NCBI GenBank assembly: GCA_018269005.1
Contig: JAFDVK010000018.1
Location: 1-64,000, forward strand
From: Acidobacteriota bacterium
GTDB lineage: Bacteria; Acidobacteriota; Blastocatellia; Pyrinomonadales; Pyrinomonadaceae
Reading direction: 5' to 3'
Length of the DNA: 64,000 nt
Shown here: in pieces, positions 1 through 8,278 of the stretch
Numbering within the stretch: the stretch's first letter is position 1
Layout of the letters: each line of letters opens with the position of its first letter
Program-made: the position numbers and the translations under genes
The notes under the pieces: generated by a model
Database searches by the model: none
What the model saw: only the letters and a program-made list of their open reading frames with translations
What the model was told of the DNA's origin: nothing

Positions 1-378
1 CCTTCGACAGGCGTCTGGTACAGGTTCAACTCATCGAATGGAGCGTTCTGGGCGGCACAGTTCGGTGCAGCTGGCGACAAGGTCGTGCCGGCGGACTACA
101 CGGGCGACGGCAAGACGGATCTCGCCGTCTATCGGCCATCGACGGGCTTCTGGTATGTACTTAGAAGCGAGAACGACACCGCCTACGGAGCGCCGTTCGG
201 CATCTCGACCGACATCCCGGCGGCAGGCGACTACGACGGCGACGGCAAAGCAGACTTCGCAGTTTACCGCCCTGACGCCCAAGGCCTGTTCTACATACTC
301 GGTTCGAGTGCGGGCTTCTCTGTCGTACCCTTCGGCCTCGCCGGCGACGTCCCCGCACCGAGCGCGTATGTGAACTAG
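1..378 (+). CDS. FG-GAP/VCBS repeat protein, C-terminal part (5' end outside window)
   Basis: Frame 1 is open from the first base to a TAG at 376-378, so 125 residues of the C-terminus are visible and the start lies upstream. The segment holds two to three FG-GAP/VCBS-type repeats: each carries a calcium-loop signature ([18 protein letters not shown]) followed by AVYRP and an aromatic strand such as FWYVLRS. Such repeats build extracellular beta-propeller domains and are abundant in large secreted proteins of Acidobacteriota. The protein ends just after the last repeat with no anchor or sorting domain. Substrate and partner cannot be told from this fragment. It converges on mdh, with a strong terminator in between. 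Confidence 0.85.
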   Translation, partial: PSTGVWYRFNSSNGAFWAAQFGAAGDKVVPADYTGDGKTDLAVYRPSTGFWYVLRSENDTAYGAPFGISTDIPAAGDYDGDGKADFAVYRPDAQGLFYILGSSAGFSVVPFGLAGDVPAPSAYVN

Positions 379-404
379 GATAGTTTGTACCAATACACAA
401 TTGC

Positions 405-480
405 CCAATTTACAATGGACAATTAAGACGGCATTAAGCTGCTCGAATTGTCCATTGTCAATTGAAAGATCGTAAATTGG
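405..480. repeat. Large imperfect inverted repeat (MITE- or REP-like)
   Basis: Two 19-base arms at 406-424 and 446-464 are reverse complements with a single mismatch. They are built from AATTGTCCATTGT and its complement around a 21-base loop. Outside them, CCAATTTAC at 405-413 pairs perfectly with GTAAATTGG at 472-480. The composition is far more AT-rich than the flanking genes. No ORF is present. It resembles a small non-coding mobile-element fossil rather than a terminator, since a separate GC-rich terminator follows at once. Confidence 0.6.
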
Positions 481-487
481 TAGGAAA

Positions 488-519
488 CAAAAAGGCGGCC
501 TAGCGGCCGCCCTTTTTTT
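488..519. terminator. Bidirectional intrinsic terminator between the FG-GAP gene and mdh
   Basis: GGCGGCC, a TAGC loop and GGCCGCC form a seven-pair GC stem, with an A-tract before it and a T-tract after it. It sits between two convergent genes, so it can stop transcription from both sides. Confidence 0.85.
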
Positions 520-534
520 GAATTGAGATATCGA

Positions 535-1470
<936 letters not shown>

Positions 1471-1507
1471 TTAACCTTCCTGTTCGAGATAGTGATTTCT
1501 GATAAAA

Positions 1508-1535
1508 ACCATATTTTCTCACAATGGCGTATCAA
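1508..1535 (-). promoter_or_regulatory. Probable sigma-70 promoter of mdh
   Basis: On the minus strand, TTGATA (1530-1535) and TATGGT (1508-1513) are separated by 16 bases. The predicted transcript has a leader of about 35 bases that contains the Shine-Dalgarno sequence. Confidence 0.5.
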
Positions 1536-1560
1536 CACCAAAAAGGGTAGGCGGAAATAG

Positions 1561-1600
1561 AAAAAGCCCGCCGTGCTCTCCCCTTCACGACGGGCTTTTT
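1561..1600. terminator. Intrinsic terminator upstream of mdh, downstream of the glycine-zipper gene
   Basis: Arms at 1561-1575 and 1586-1600 pair over 14 of 15 positions around a ten-base loop (AAAAAGCCCG pairs with CGGGCTTTTT). The T-run on the minus strand ends transcripts of the gene at 1638-2252. Confidence 0.85.
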
Positions 1601-1637
1601 CCTAATATGGCCGAACGGTTCTCGCCAACGGCCAATC

Positions 1638-2252
1638 TCAATAATCCAAAACAGGTAAGATCAGGTCTTCTTTCAATTCGATCAGGAAGGTCTGATCCTT
1701 CTTGATCCGAACATCTTGCCCACGCTGAAGGACCGCTGTTCCCGTGCTGACCCCGGCACCGATGCCGGCTCCCAAAAGGGCACCGCTGCTGTCGCCCGCA
1801 GCGTAGCCGATCAAGGCTCCGACCGCAGTTCCGCCGACGATGCTGGCTGTCCTTAGCAGCCGCGAAGAATCGGCCCCGAATTTCGTCAAGACCCTCGTCG
1901 AAACGCTCCGGCGAATATCATCACCGATCAGCATATGATCGATCTCGAACTTGAGTTCGCCGTCCCGGCCGCCGGTTCGTGCCTTTTCCGCAACTGTGAT
2001 CCGACCTTCGAAAGCCGTACCTTCCGGCAGCACTATCTCGCCTTCCCGGCGAACCGGTTCGGCGACCTTTGCGATGAAAGTATCGCCGACGCTCGACACC
2101 CCGGTCTTTAGTTCGGCACCCAATTTCAGCTTTATCTTGGTGCCGGCGGGAAGCCGATAGATCGACTCCGACTGTGCGTATAGAAAACCTGTACTGACAA
2201 AGATCAAAACCAATGGAAATAAGCGCTTTAACGGAGCAATGGCTCTTGTCAT
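1638..2252 (-). CDS. Secreted protein with a TrbI-like beta domain and glycine zipper
   Basis: Unknown function. The first 26 residues form a signal peptide ending at LYAQ. Residues about 35-125 read as a beta-rich module (LPAGTKIKLKL, LPEGTAFEGRI) that recalls the TrbI/VirB10-type pattern found in many stand-alone acidobacterial proteins. Residues about 135-170 are glycine-rich and hydrophobic (GGTAVGALIGYAAG, GAGIGAGVSTG), a glycine zipper of the kind that inserts in or packs against membranes. A perfect AAGGAGGT lies before the ATG. Single gene with its own terminator; probably a periplasmic or envelope protein. Confidence 0.7.
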   Translation of the reverse strand: MTRAIAPLKRLFPLVLIFVSTGFLYAQSESIYRLPAGTKIKLKLGAELKTGVSSVGDTFIAKVAEPVRREGEIVLPEGTAFEGRITVAEKARTGGRDGELKFEIDHMLIGDDIRRSVSTRVLTKFGADSSRLLRTASIVGGTAVGALIGYAAGDSSGALLGAGIGAGVSTGTAVLQRGQDVRIKKDQTFLIELKEDLILPVLDY

Positions 2253-2480
2253 TCGACCTCCTTTTCTTGTCCAGATCCGGGCCGAAATTGAACCGCTTAT
2301 TCCGGCGTGAGTAATTGCAAAGGGCGTGCCAGTAAGCTTTGATGCTCGAAAATCGAAGAATGATGCGGCTCTAGCGAGACTTTTCGGACGAAAGCGGTGT
2401 TCGGCCAGACGAAATGGGCTGTTTTTGACGGAAATGATGCACGAAATCGGGCATGCGTGAGGATATTGACGGCCCGAGGT

Positions 2481-2568
2481 GGTGCTGAGGGCGGGAATCG
2501 AACCCGCACGCCCCTAAGGACACAGGATTTTAAGTCCTGGGCGTCTACCAATTCCGCCACCCCAGCAC
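2481..2568 (-). tRNA. tRNA-Leu (anticodon UAA)
   Basis: Read on the minus strand, the gene starts GTGCTGGG, has the D-arm GGCGGAATTGGTAGACGC, an anticodon stem CAGGA/TCCTG around loop CTTAAAA (anticodon TAA), a long variable arm as expected of class II tRNAs, and the T-arm GGTTCGATTCC. The acceptor stem pairs over seven positions. CCA is not encoded. It decodes UUA and UUG. Confidence 0.97.
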
Positions 2569-2631
2569 GGCTTTGAGATTAACATTTGTCGGCCTGCAGG
2601 TTCAATTACTAGGAAATTTCGTGCAAATCGT

Positions 2632-2726
2632 GCACTTTGATACATTTTGTGCGTTTTCTACATTTTGTGCGGTTTCATACATTTTGTGCGGTTTGATACA
2701 TTTTGTGCGGTTTGTGCTTCAAATGG
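2632..2726 (+). repeat. Short tandem repeat, TACATTTTGTGCG core every 18-19 bases
   Basis: Four exact copies of the 13-base core TACATTTTGTGCG begin at 2641, 2659, 2678 and 2697, joined by short variants of GTTTGA, and the array ends in TTTGTGCTTCAAATG. A degenerate copy with the same end lies in inverse orientation at 53683-53757. It sits just upstream of the dienelactone hydrolase gene and is not coding. Confidence 0.8.
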
Positions 2727-2799
2727 GTGCGACGGTTGGTTATTCTTGGGATGGCAGATCGTGCAAGAAAGCACAGTGTTTTTAGGAGGAAAGGAGCAA

Positions 2800-3465
2800 A
2801 TGGCAGACGAAACGATCACGATCCCGACGGATAACGGCGAAACGACGGCATACGTCGCGCGTCCGGAGAGCCCGAACGGCAAGACGGTGATCATCATCCA
2901 GGAATATTGGGGGTTGAACGACCATATTCGCGATATCACGCGGCGATATGCGAAGGAAGGTTTTTTTGCGGCCGCTCCGGATCTATACCGCGGGAAGACG
3001 GCCAGCACGCCGACCGAGGCAGCTCATTTGATGAGCGAACTTCCGCTCGACGACGGCATTGCCACGATCCGAGCCGCGGTGAGCGAGCTTCAGAAAGCAA
3101 CGGGCGTCGATCACTTCGGGATCACAGGATTTTGCATGGGCGGAACATACGCTTTGCGTGCAGCGTGCCTCGTTGAAGGGATCAGTGCCGCGGTGCCGTT
3201 CTATGGCGACATTCCGGAGGAAGATGTGCTGAAACAGCTGCGTGTGCCGACGATATTCATCTCTGCGACCAAGGACGGTTGGATCAATGCAGAAAAGGTC
3301 GCCTCGCTCGAAGATGCGGCGGAGCGGTATGAACTGCCGGTCGAGAGCGTAAAATACGAAGCCGACCACGCATTCTTTAACGATACGCGGCCGGAAGTCT
3401 ATGTCGCCGATGCTGCTAAGGATGCATGGGCATTGGCGGTCGGATTTTTTGAGAACAGGCTATAG
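2800..3465 (+). CDS. Dienelactone hydrolase family protein
   Basis: Cytoplasmic alpha/beta hydrolase of 221 residues, the usual family length. The nucleophile is cysteine, C112 in GFCMGG; D159 (KDGW) and H190 (DHAFF) complete the Cys-Asp-His triad. The family type enzyme opens dienelactones in chlorocatechol breakdown, but most genomic members have unknown ester or lactone substrates. The ATG at 2800 is chosen because AGGAGGA lies nine bases before it. Extending the frame to 2647 would translate the upstream tandem repeat into low-complexity residues. Its 3' end overlaps the convergent cyclase gene by six bases. No pathway neighbours are present. Confidence 0.88.
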   Translation: MADETITIPTDNGETTAYVARPESPNGKTVIIIQEYWGLNDHIRDITRRYAKEGFFAAAPDLYRGKTASTPTEAAHLMSELPLDDGIATIRAAVSELQKATGVDHFGITGFCMGGTYALRAACLVEGISAAVPFYGDIPEEDVLKQLRVPTIFISATKDGWINAEKVASLEDAAERYELPVESVKYEADHAFFNDTRPEVYVADAAKDAWALAVGFFENRL

Positions 3466-4674
3466 GGCGACACCGCTTCGCTTCGTGCTCGGTGGGAGAG
3501 CTGGTCTGCCGTCTCGAAGCATCGGGAAAGCTTTTCGCCGTTCTTTCTCAAGATACATTTTTGCGTCAGCTTTTTCGATGGCATTTTCGAGTCTTTCCAA
3601 ATCTGAAAAATTCTCGAACGCACGCGAAACCCGAATCGTAACCGGCGTCTTTAGTCCATCGAGGGAAATATTTGTCAGAAGGCCGTCAATACGCGACATT
3701 CTTTCGCTGGCCATCTCACAATCAAGTCCGACCATCAGGACAAAGAACTCATCGCCGCCCCAACGAAAGATCAGATCTTCGGCTCGAATAATGTCGCGGA
3801 TCGCTCGAACCACGGCCCTGATCGCCGAATCTCCGACCGGATGGCCGTAGGCGTCGTTGATGTCCTTGAGATCGTCAACGTCAAAGAACCCGACGCAGCC
3901 GTAAACGCTGCCCTCGTCCTCACCCTTTTGCCTTAAGTAGCCGTGGAACGCATGGCGGTTCAAGGCCGCCGTAAGAGGATCGACATGAACGAGTTCCTTT
4001 AGCTGGGCATGGGCGACAGTAAGCTCGGCATTCGCTCTGTTCGCATCCGAGAGAACTCGTTCGAGCAGAATAATGACCGTTCCGAAACCGAGAAGGTTTT
4101 GCAGAATGAAATCAAAAAGCGGTCCGGTAGGGACGAGATCGATCGCGATCATCGTCTTCGCCCCGATCAGGGAGGTAATAAAATACTGAATGCAGTTTAC
4201 CGTGAGCAGGCCGATCGCGATCAGCATCACATGCCAACCGAGCGTTCGCACGTGTGTCTTCCACAAGATAACGTATGACGTTGCGAAAAAGATCGCCATC
4301 ACCAAAGAGTGAATGTAGAGCAGGAGCGAGACGTCGTCAGAGAGGAATGGAAGGACAAAGCCGAAGGCGATAAATGGAACGACGGCGAACTCAAAGTGGC
4401 TCTTCAGTCTTTCATTTCTTGCGAGGCTGTAGCAGCCGGCCGCGAGCAGAAACCCAAATAGATACTGGGTCACGAAATAGAGCCCGAGAAGTTGGATCAG
4501 TGACGACTGGCCGGCGGCAAACCTGAGGCAGATCAGTCCAAAGCACAAAATGCACCACGCGTTCGCCCAATAGCTAAGGGCAACGATCTTTAGCGAGCGG
4601 CGCAGGAAGACAGTCAGCAGGGCAATGAGAGCTACCCCCGAGATCTGTACGATTAAGCCAATGTTTTCGTCCAT
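3460..4674 (-). CDS. Membrane diguanylate cyclase (GGDEF)
   Basis: Makes cyclic di-GMP from two GTP. The first 230 or so residues contain about seven hydrophobic helices with short loops, a membrane sensor of unknown ligand. A short helix leads into a complete GGDEF domain: DPLTAALNRHAF, FFDVDDLKDINDAYGH, and the active site RWGGDEF. An inhibitory RxxD site (RAED) lies five residues before GGDEF, so product inhibition is likely. The frame is open to 4767, but the extra 31 residues are polar and have no ribosome site; the ATG at 4674 begins the first helix. The C-terminus overlaps the convergent hydrolase gene. Confidence 0.88.
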   Translation of the reverse strand: MDENIGLIVQISGVALIALLTVFLRRSLKIVALSYWANAWCILCFGLICLRFAAGQSSLIQLLGLYFVTQYLFGFLLAAGCYSLARNERLKSHFEFAVVPFIAFGFVLPFLSDDVSLLLYIHSLVMAIFFATSYVILWKTHVRTLGWHVMLIAIGLLTVNCIQYFITSLIGAKTMIAIDLVPTGPLFDFILQNLLGFGTVIILLERVLSDANRANAELTVAHAQLKELVHVDPLTAALNRHAFHGYLRQKGEDEGSVYGCVGFFDVDDLKDINDAYGHPVGDSAIRAVVRAIRDIIRAEDLIFRWGGDEFFVLMVGLDCEMASERMSRIDGLLTNISLDGLKTPVTIRVSRAFENFSDLERLENAIEKADAKMYLEKERRKAFPMLRDGRPALPPSTKRSGVAL

Positions 4675-4782
4675 ATCGAGTGTGAGGACCTTAGGACAGA
4701 CCGAAAGAGTCAATTTGAGCTGAGAATGAGGGTTCTCGCGAAAGGACGAGGACTCGTCCCAACACATTGTAATACTAAAAAG

Positions 4783-5727
4783 TCATCCGCGTCCAGCGTT
4801 TTTTAACAACGTTGTAACCTCTTTAACGCTTGGGAGAGCGTCTCTTGCCCCCAATTTCCGGCATTTTAGGGCAGCTACAGCATTTGCGGACGCTGCGGCA
4901 GTCTCAAGCGAGCCGCCAGAGAAAATACCGTAGAGAAGCCCGGCACGAAAAGCATCGCCGGCACCGGTCGTATCGACACAGCCGCCGGGCACGTCAAATC
5001 CGGGTGTCCTAATGATCTTTGTGTCGGCCAAAAGGATCGAACCTTGGCTTCCGAGCGTGGCGCAGGTGAGCCTAAAACCGTAGGTTTGAGAGAGTTCGGC
5101 TAAGGATCGCTCAAGAGAATCAATGCCTGTCAGGCGTTCGGGAAAGTCCGCTGATGCGACAAAGATATCGACCATCGGCAGCAAGGAGTCGATTCCGTCG
5201 AATACATTGTCAATATCGATCGAGACGTACGCGCCGGCCTCCTTTGCGGCCTGCGCCATAGCGATACAGGCGGCCGCGTCATGCGGAGTGATGTGCAGGA
5301 TACGACAGTCGCGTGCGGCATCAAGCGGTGCGTCGTCGGGCGAGTAAGCAAGTTTCTGATCCCGTTTCCAGATGACGGTGCGTTCACCGGAGACTTCGTC
5401 AACGATGATGAAAGCGATCTGCGTCGAGGCCTCGGAAATGCGTTCGGCGAACTCCGTATCGACGCCTTCATCGGCAAGGGACCTGATGCCGATGTCGCCG
5501 GCCGCATCGCTGCCGAACCGCCCGGCATAGGATGTCGAAAGGCCGAGACGCTGAAGTCCGACCATCGTACTTGCGACCTCGCCGCCCGCCATCTGCGCGT
5601 AGCGTGAAAGCTCGATTTTCGAATTGAACGCTGGGTAAGAAGGGACTTCGATCAGGAAGTCAACGGCGTTCGTGCCGAATCCTGCGACATCGAATCTCTT
5701 ATCTGAAACAAACTGAAACATAGCCAT
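4783..5727 (-). CDS. PfkB-family carbohydrate kinase
   Basis: Phosphorylates a sugar or nucleoside with ATP in the cytoplasm; the substrate cannot be named. The 314-residue ribokinase fold is complete: GFGTNAVDFLIEVP at the N-terminus, the GGEVAST substrate region, and the anion-hole/catalytic block DTTGAGDAFRAGLL near residue 255 with the catalytic aspartate. There is no Shine-Dalgarno sequence before the ATG; a TATCTT box five bases upstream may make it leaderless. It stands upstream of the cyclase gene on the same strand, with a gap of about 108 bases from the chosen cyclase start. Confidence 0.87.
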   Translation of the reverse strand: MAMFQFVSDKRFDVAGFGTNAVDFLIEVPSYPAFNSKIELSRYAQMAGGEVASTMVGLQRLGLSTSYAGRFGSDAAGDIGIRSLADEGVDTEFAERISEASTQIAFIIVDEVSGERTVIWKRDQKLAYSPDDAPLDAARDCRILHITPHDAAACIAMAQAAKEAGAYVSIDIDNVFDGIDSLLPMVDIFVASADFPERLTGIDSLERSLAELSQTYGFRLTCATLGSQGSILLADTKIIRTPGFDVPGGCVDTTGAGDAFRAGLLYGIFSGGSLETAAASANAVAALKCRKLGARDALPSVKEVTTLLKNAGRG

Positions 5728-5886
5728 TTATCAAGATAAAATAGTGCACCGGATGACCCGATCTTTCCGGAAGGCCACGCGGGTCTTGCAAATGATATAT
5801 CGAGCGCGATAGATTGTTTAGCATACCAATTTTCGGTGTCTGATACGTCGCCGAAAACGATCATTCTTAATTGAGGTGGAATAATA

Positions 5887-6096
5887 ATGCCGACTGCCGT
5901 TTGCCCCGAATGCCATGAAGAAGTTTACGTTGATGCCGATTCAGAACAAGGCGACCACGTCGAATGTGAGGAGTGCGGTTCTGAGCTTGTTGTGGTCGGG
6001 CTCGATCCGGTCGAGGTCGATCTGAGATCCGATGAGGATGATGAGCGTGACGATGGTTATGACGACGGATACGGTTTCGACGGCGACTCGTATTGA
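5887..6096 (+). CDS. LysW-like amino-group carrier/zinc-ribbon protein with atypical tail
   Basis: A 69-residue acidic protein. The N-terminal half matches LysW, the carrier that holds the alpha-amino group of glutamate or aminoadipate during lysine or arginine synthesis: CPEC near residue 6, CEEC near residue 32, then GSELVVVGLDPVEVDL. LysW normally ends in EDWGE, whose last glutamate carries the substrate. Here the tail is a run of Asp, Glu, Tyr and Gly ending FDGDSY, so the attachment site is absent. It could be a zinc ribbon relative with another role. No lysX, lysZ or lysY is nearby. GAGGTGGA precedes the ATG. Confidence 0.75.
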   Translation: MPTAVCPECHEEVYVDADSEQGDHVECEECGSELVVVGLDPVEVDLRSDEDDERDDGYDDGYGFDGDSY

Positions 6097-6240
6097 GGGC
6101 AGCTCCGCCTTCAAGTCGATGCAGTTTGACCGAAATCGTCCGTCATCTTGACCGATTCCGGCATGATCGCTTCACCCTGTTCTCCCGCGGGAATTTCGCG
6201 AGATGTAGAAAAAATCAACACTTAGCCTCCCTTTTCTTTT

Positions 6241-6256
6241 TTGGCACGCATCTTGA
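6241..6256 (+). promoter_or_regulatory. Candidate sigma-54 (-24/-12) promoter
   Basis: TTGGCACG (6241-6248), four bases, then TTGA (6253-6256). This fits the YTGGCACG-N4-TTGC consensus except for A in place of the last C. The start of transcription would fall near 6268, about 35 bases before the ATG of the HD-GYP/GGDEF gene. A TATAAA at 6259-6264 is an alternative -10 but lacks a good -35. Confidence 0.4.
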
Positions 6257-6301
6257 TCTATAAAGGCACGGCGCTGGGAACAAGACCCCGGCCCGAGTGC
6301 C

Positions 6302-8278
6302 ATGCAAGACTCAGGAAAAATCTTTAAGGACTCAGCCCTAAGTCTGACGGCCTGCGGCGTGATCGCATTTGCGGCGATCGCCGCCGGCTTTCTGGTCTTT
6401 GGCCTCACATTCCTGCTTATCCTCTTCCCGGTTGCCGCCTGCGTTGCTGCTGCCTACAAGATTCACCTTACCGGCCTGCAAAAAAGAAGTGAGCTGATCG
6501 AGGATGCCAATCGTCTGAACCAGACCACCGTTGAAGTTCTCGCGACCGCAGTTGACGCACGGGACAAGATAGGGACGGGCCACGTCCGCCGTACGCAGAT
6601 CTACGCGCTCGGCCTCGGCCGGGCGGCCGGAATGTCGCAGGAGAGTCTCGATGCCCTCCGCCTTGGTTCGCTCCTTCACGACATAGGAAAATTGGCGATC
6701 CCCGACCATATCCTAAGTAAGCCGGATAGTTTGACACCCGCTGAGATCGAGAAGGTAAAAACGCATTGCACAATCGGTGCTTCGATCCTCGAAGAGATCG
6801 AGTTCCCTTATCCGGTCGTCCCGATCGTTCGGTATCACCATGAGGCCTGGGACGGCAGCGGATACCCGAGCGGGCTGAAAGGCAATCGCATCCCTCTTGG
6901 AGCACGCATTCTCTCGATAGCCGATACCTATGACGCACTCCGAAGTGAACGGCCCTTTCGCAAGCCGATGTCTCGCGACGAAGCTCGCAGGCACATCTCG
7001 AATCTTGCGGGATCAAGGTTCGATCCCGACCTCGTTCAGCACTTTCTGAAGAATCTGACGAAGTTCGAAGTCGAGATCGCGGCGGCCGATGTTGACTATC
7101 CGAAAGAAGCGGTTCCGCAGCGGCGCACGATCGAGGGCAAAACCTATGTCGAGCGCATTCAGTCGGCCAATCGCGAAGTGTTCACCCTATTCGAACTCGT
7201 GCGCGAGTTCGGTGAATCCGACAGTCTCGGTGCGATGCTCAAGCTGTTCGTTGCGAAGCTTGGAGAACTGATGCCGACGGACACCTGTGCGGTCTATCTG
7301 CTGCACGAAGGTAATGAATTTGCGTCCGTTGCCGAAGTTAGCGGGCAGAATGCCGATATTTTCCTCTCAAAACGCGTCCACGTGGGTGAAGGAGCTACAG
7401 GCATTGTCCTGAAGAACCTTGAGCCGGTCGTCAACGTCAATCCGGACCTTGACTTCTCTATCTCGCAGTTCGATCTTGTCCAGGAATATCAAACGATGGC
7501 CAGCGTGCCGCTGATCTCGGAGAGCGGGCTCGTCGGAGCCGTATCGATCTATACGTCGTCGATCGGCGAGTACGATGAAGAGCATATACGGATCCTGACG
7601 ACGATCGCTGACATCGCCGCAAGGGCGATCGAGAAACTGCAGATTCATGCTCGTACCCGTGCCCATGCACTGACCGATCCGATGACCGGCCTGCCGAATG
7701 CCCGAAGCCTGCAGATGCAGTTCGAGCGTGAGGTGGCACGAGCCGACCGAAGCAATTCGAACTTCCAGTTGATAATGCTCGATCTTGACGGCTTCAAGGG
7801 CGTGAACGACACCTTTGGCCACAAGGCCGGCGACCAGATGCTCCGCGAGGTCGGTGAGGTGATCTATTCTCAGCTGCGAGACTATGACTTCCTTGCACGC
7901 TACGGCGGTGATGAATTCATCGCACTGGTCCCTGATATGGCCGATGCCGAGGTCGCCGAGCTCTGTGAACGTATCGAAAATGCCGTCCGCTCCTTTAGGC
8001 TCGCTGTAAACGGCAGCGGATCCGCATCGGTCGGCGTAAGCGCCGGTGCAGCGGCATTCCCTGAGAAGGGTGAGTCGCTGGATCAGCTGGTCGTTGCCGC
8101 TGATCGTGCGATGTATCGCCGAAAGAGCGACAGGAAGAATTACGACCTGATGCGTGAAACGCAGGCTCCCGAATTTGACGATCTTCAGTCCGCGCTTTCG
8201 CGAATGCCGACGGCATCACCCGGCGGTTTGATCGTCGAACTTGATGAATCGGCCGTCCTGATCGATTCTGTGAACTAA
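6302..8278 (+). CDS. Membrane HD-GYP / GAF / GGDEF cyclic-di-GMP protein
   Basis: A 658-residue protein that can in principle both make and break cyclic di-GMP. Two hydrophobic helices (about residues 15-55) anchor it. An HD-GYP phosphodiesterase domain follows (about 75-240): HDIGKLAIPDHIL, HHEAWDGSGYP, and DTYDAL, with all signature residues kept. A GAF sensor spans about 295-450. A GGDEF cyclase domain (about 455-620) has RYGGDEF near residue 535 and an inhibitory RxxD (RDYD) five residues before it. Both catalytic halves look intact. No good ribosome site is seen. Its last four bases overlap the convergent tamA gene. Confidence 0.9.
   Translation: MQDSGKIFKDSALSLTACGVIAFAAIAAGFLVFGLTFLLILFPVAACVAAAYKIHLTGLQKRSELIEDANRLNQTTVEVLATAVDARDKIGTGHVRRTQIYALGLGRAAGMSQESLDALRLGSLLHDIGKLAIPDHILSKPDSLTPAEIEKVKTHCTIGASILEEIEFPYPVVPIVRYHHEAWDGSGYPSGLKGNRIPLGARILSIADTYDALRSERPFRKPMSRDEARRHISNLAGSRFDPDLVQHFLKNLTKFEVEIAAADVDYPKEAVPQRRTIEGKTYVERIQSANREVFTLFELVREFGESDSLGAMLKLFVAKLGELMPTDTCAVYLLHEGNEFASVAEVSGQNADIFLSKRVHVGEGATGIVLKNLEPVVNVNPDLDFSISQFDLVQEYQTMASVPLISESGLVGAVSIYTSSIGEYDEEHIRILTTIADIAARAIEKLQIHARTRAHALTDPMTGLPNARSLQMQFEREVARADRSNSNFQLIMLDLDGFKGVNDTFGHKAGDQMLREVGEVIYSQLRDYDFLARYGGDEFIALVPDMADAEVAELCERIENAVRSFRLAVNGSGSASVGVSAGAAAFPEKGESLDQLVVAADRAMYRRKSDRKNYDLMRETQAPEFDDLQSALSRMPTASPGGLIVELDESAVLIDSVN

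Noticed and set aside
2297..2560. 87-residue ORF starting MAELVDAQDLKS
   Set aside because: It reads through the tRNA-Leu gene; such ORFs are a well-known artefact over leucine tRNAs.
2632..2726. CRISPR array
   Set aside because: Units are 18-19 bases apart with nearly identical filler; there are no unique spacers and no cas genes.
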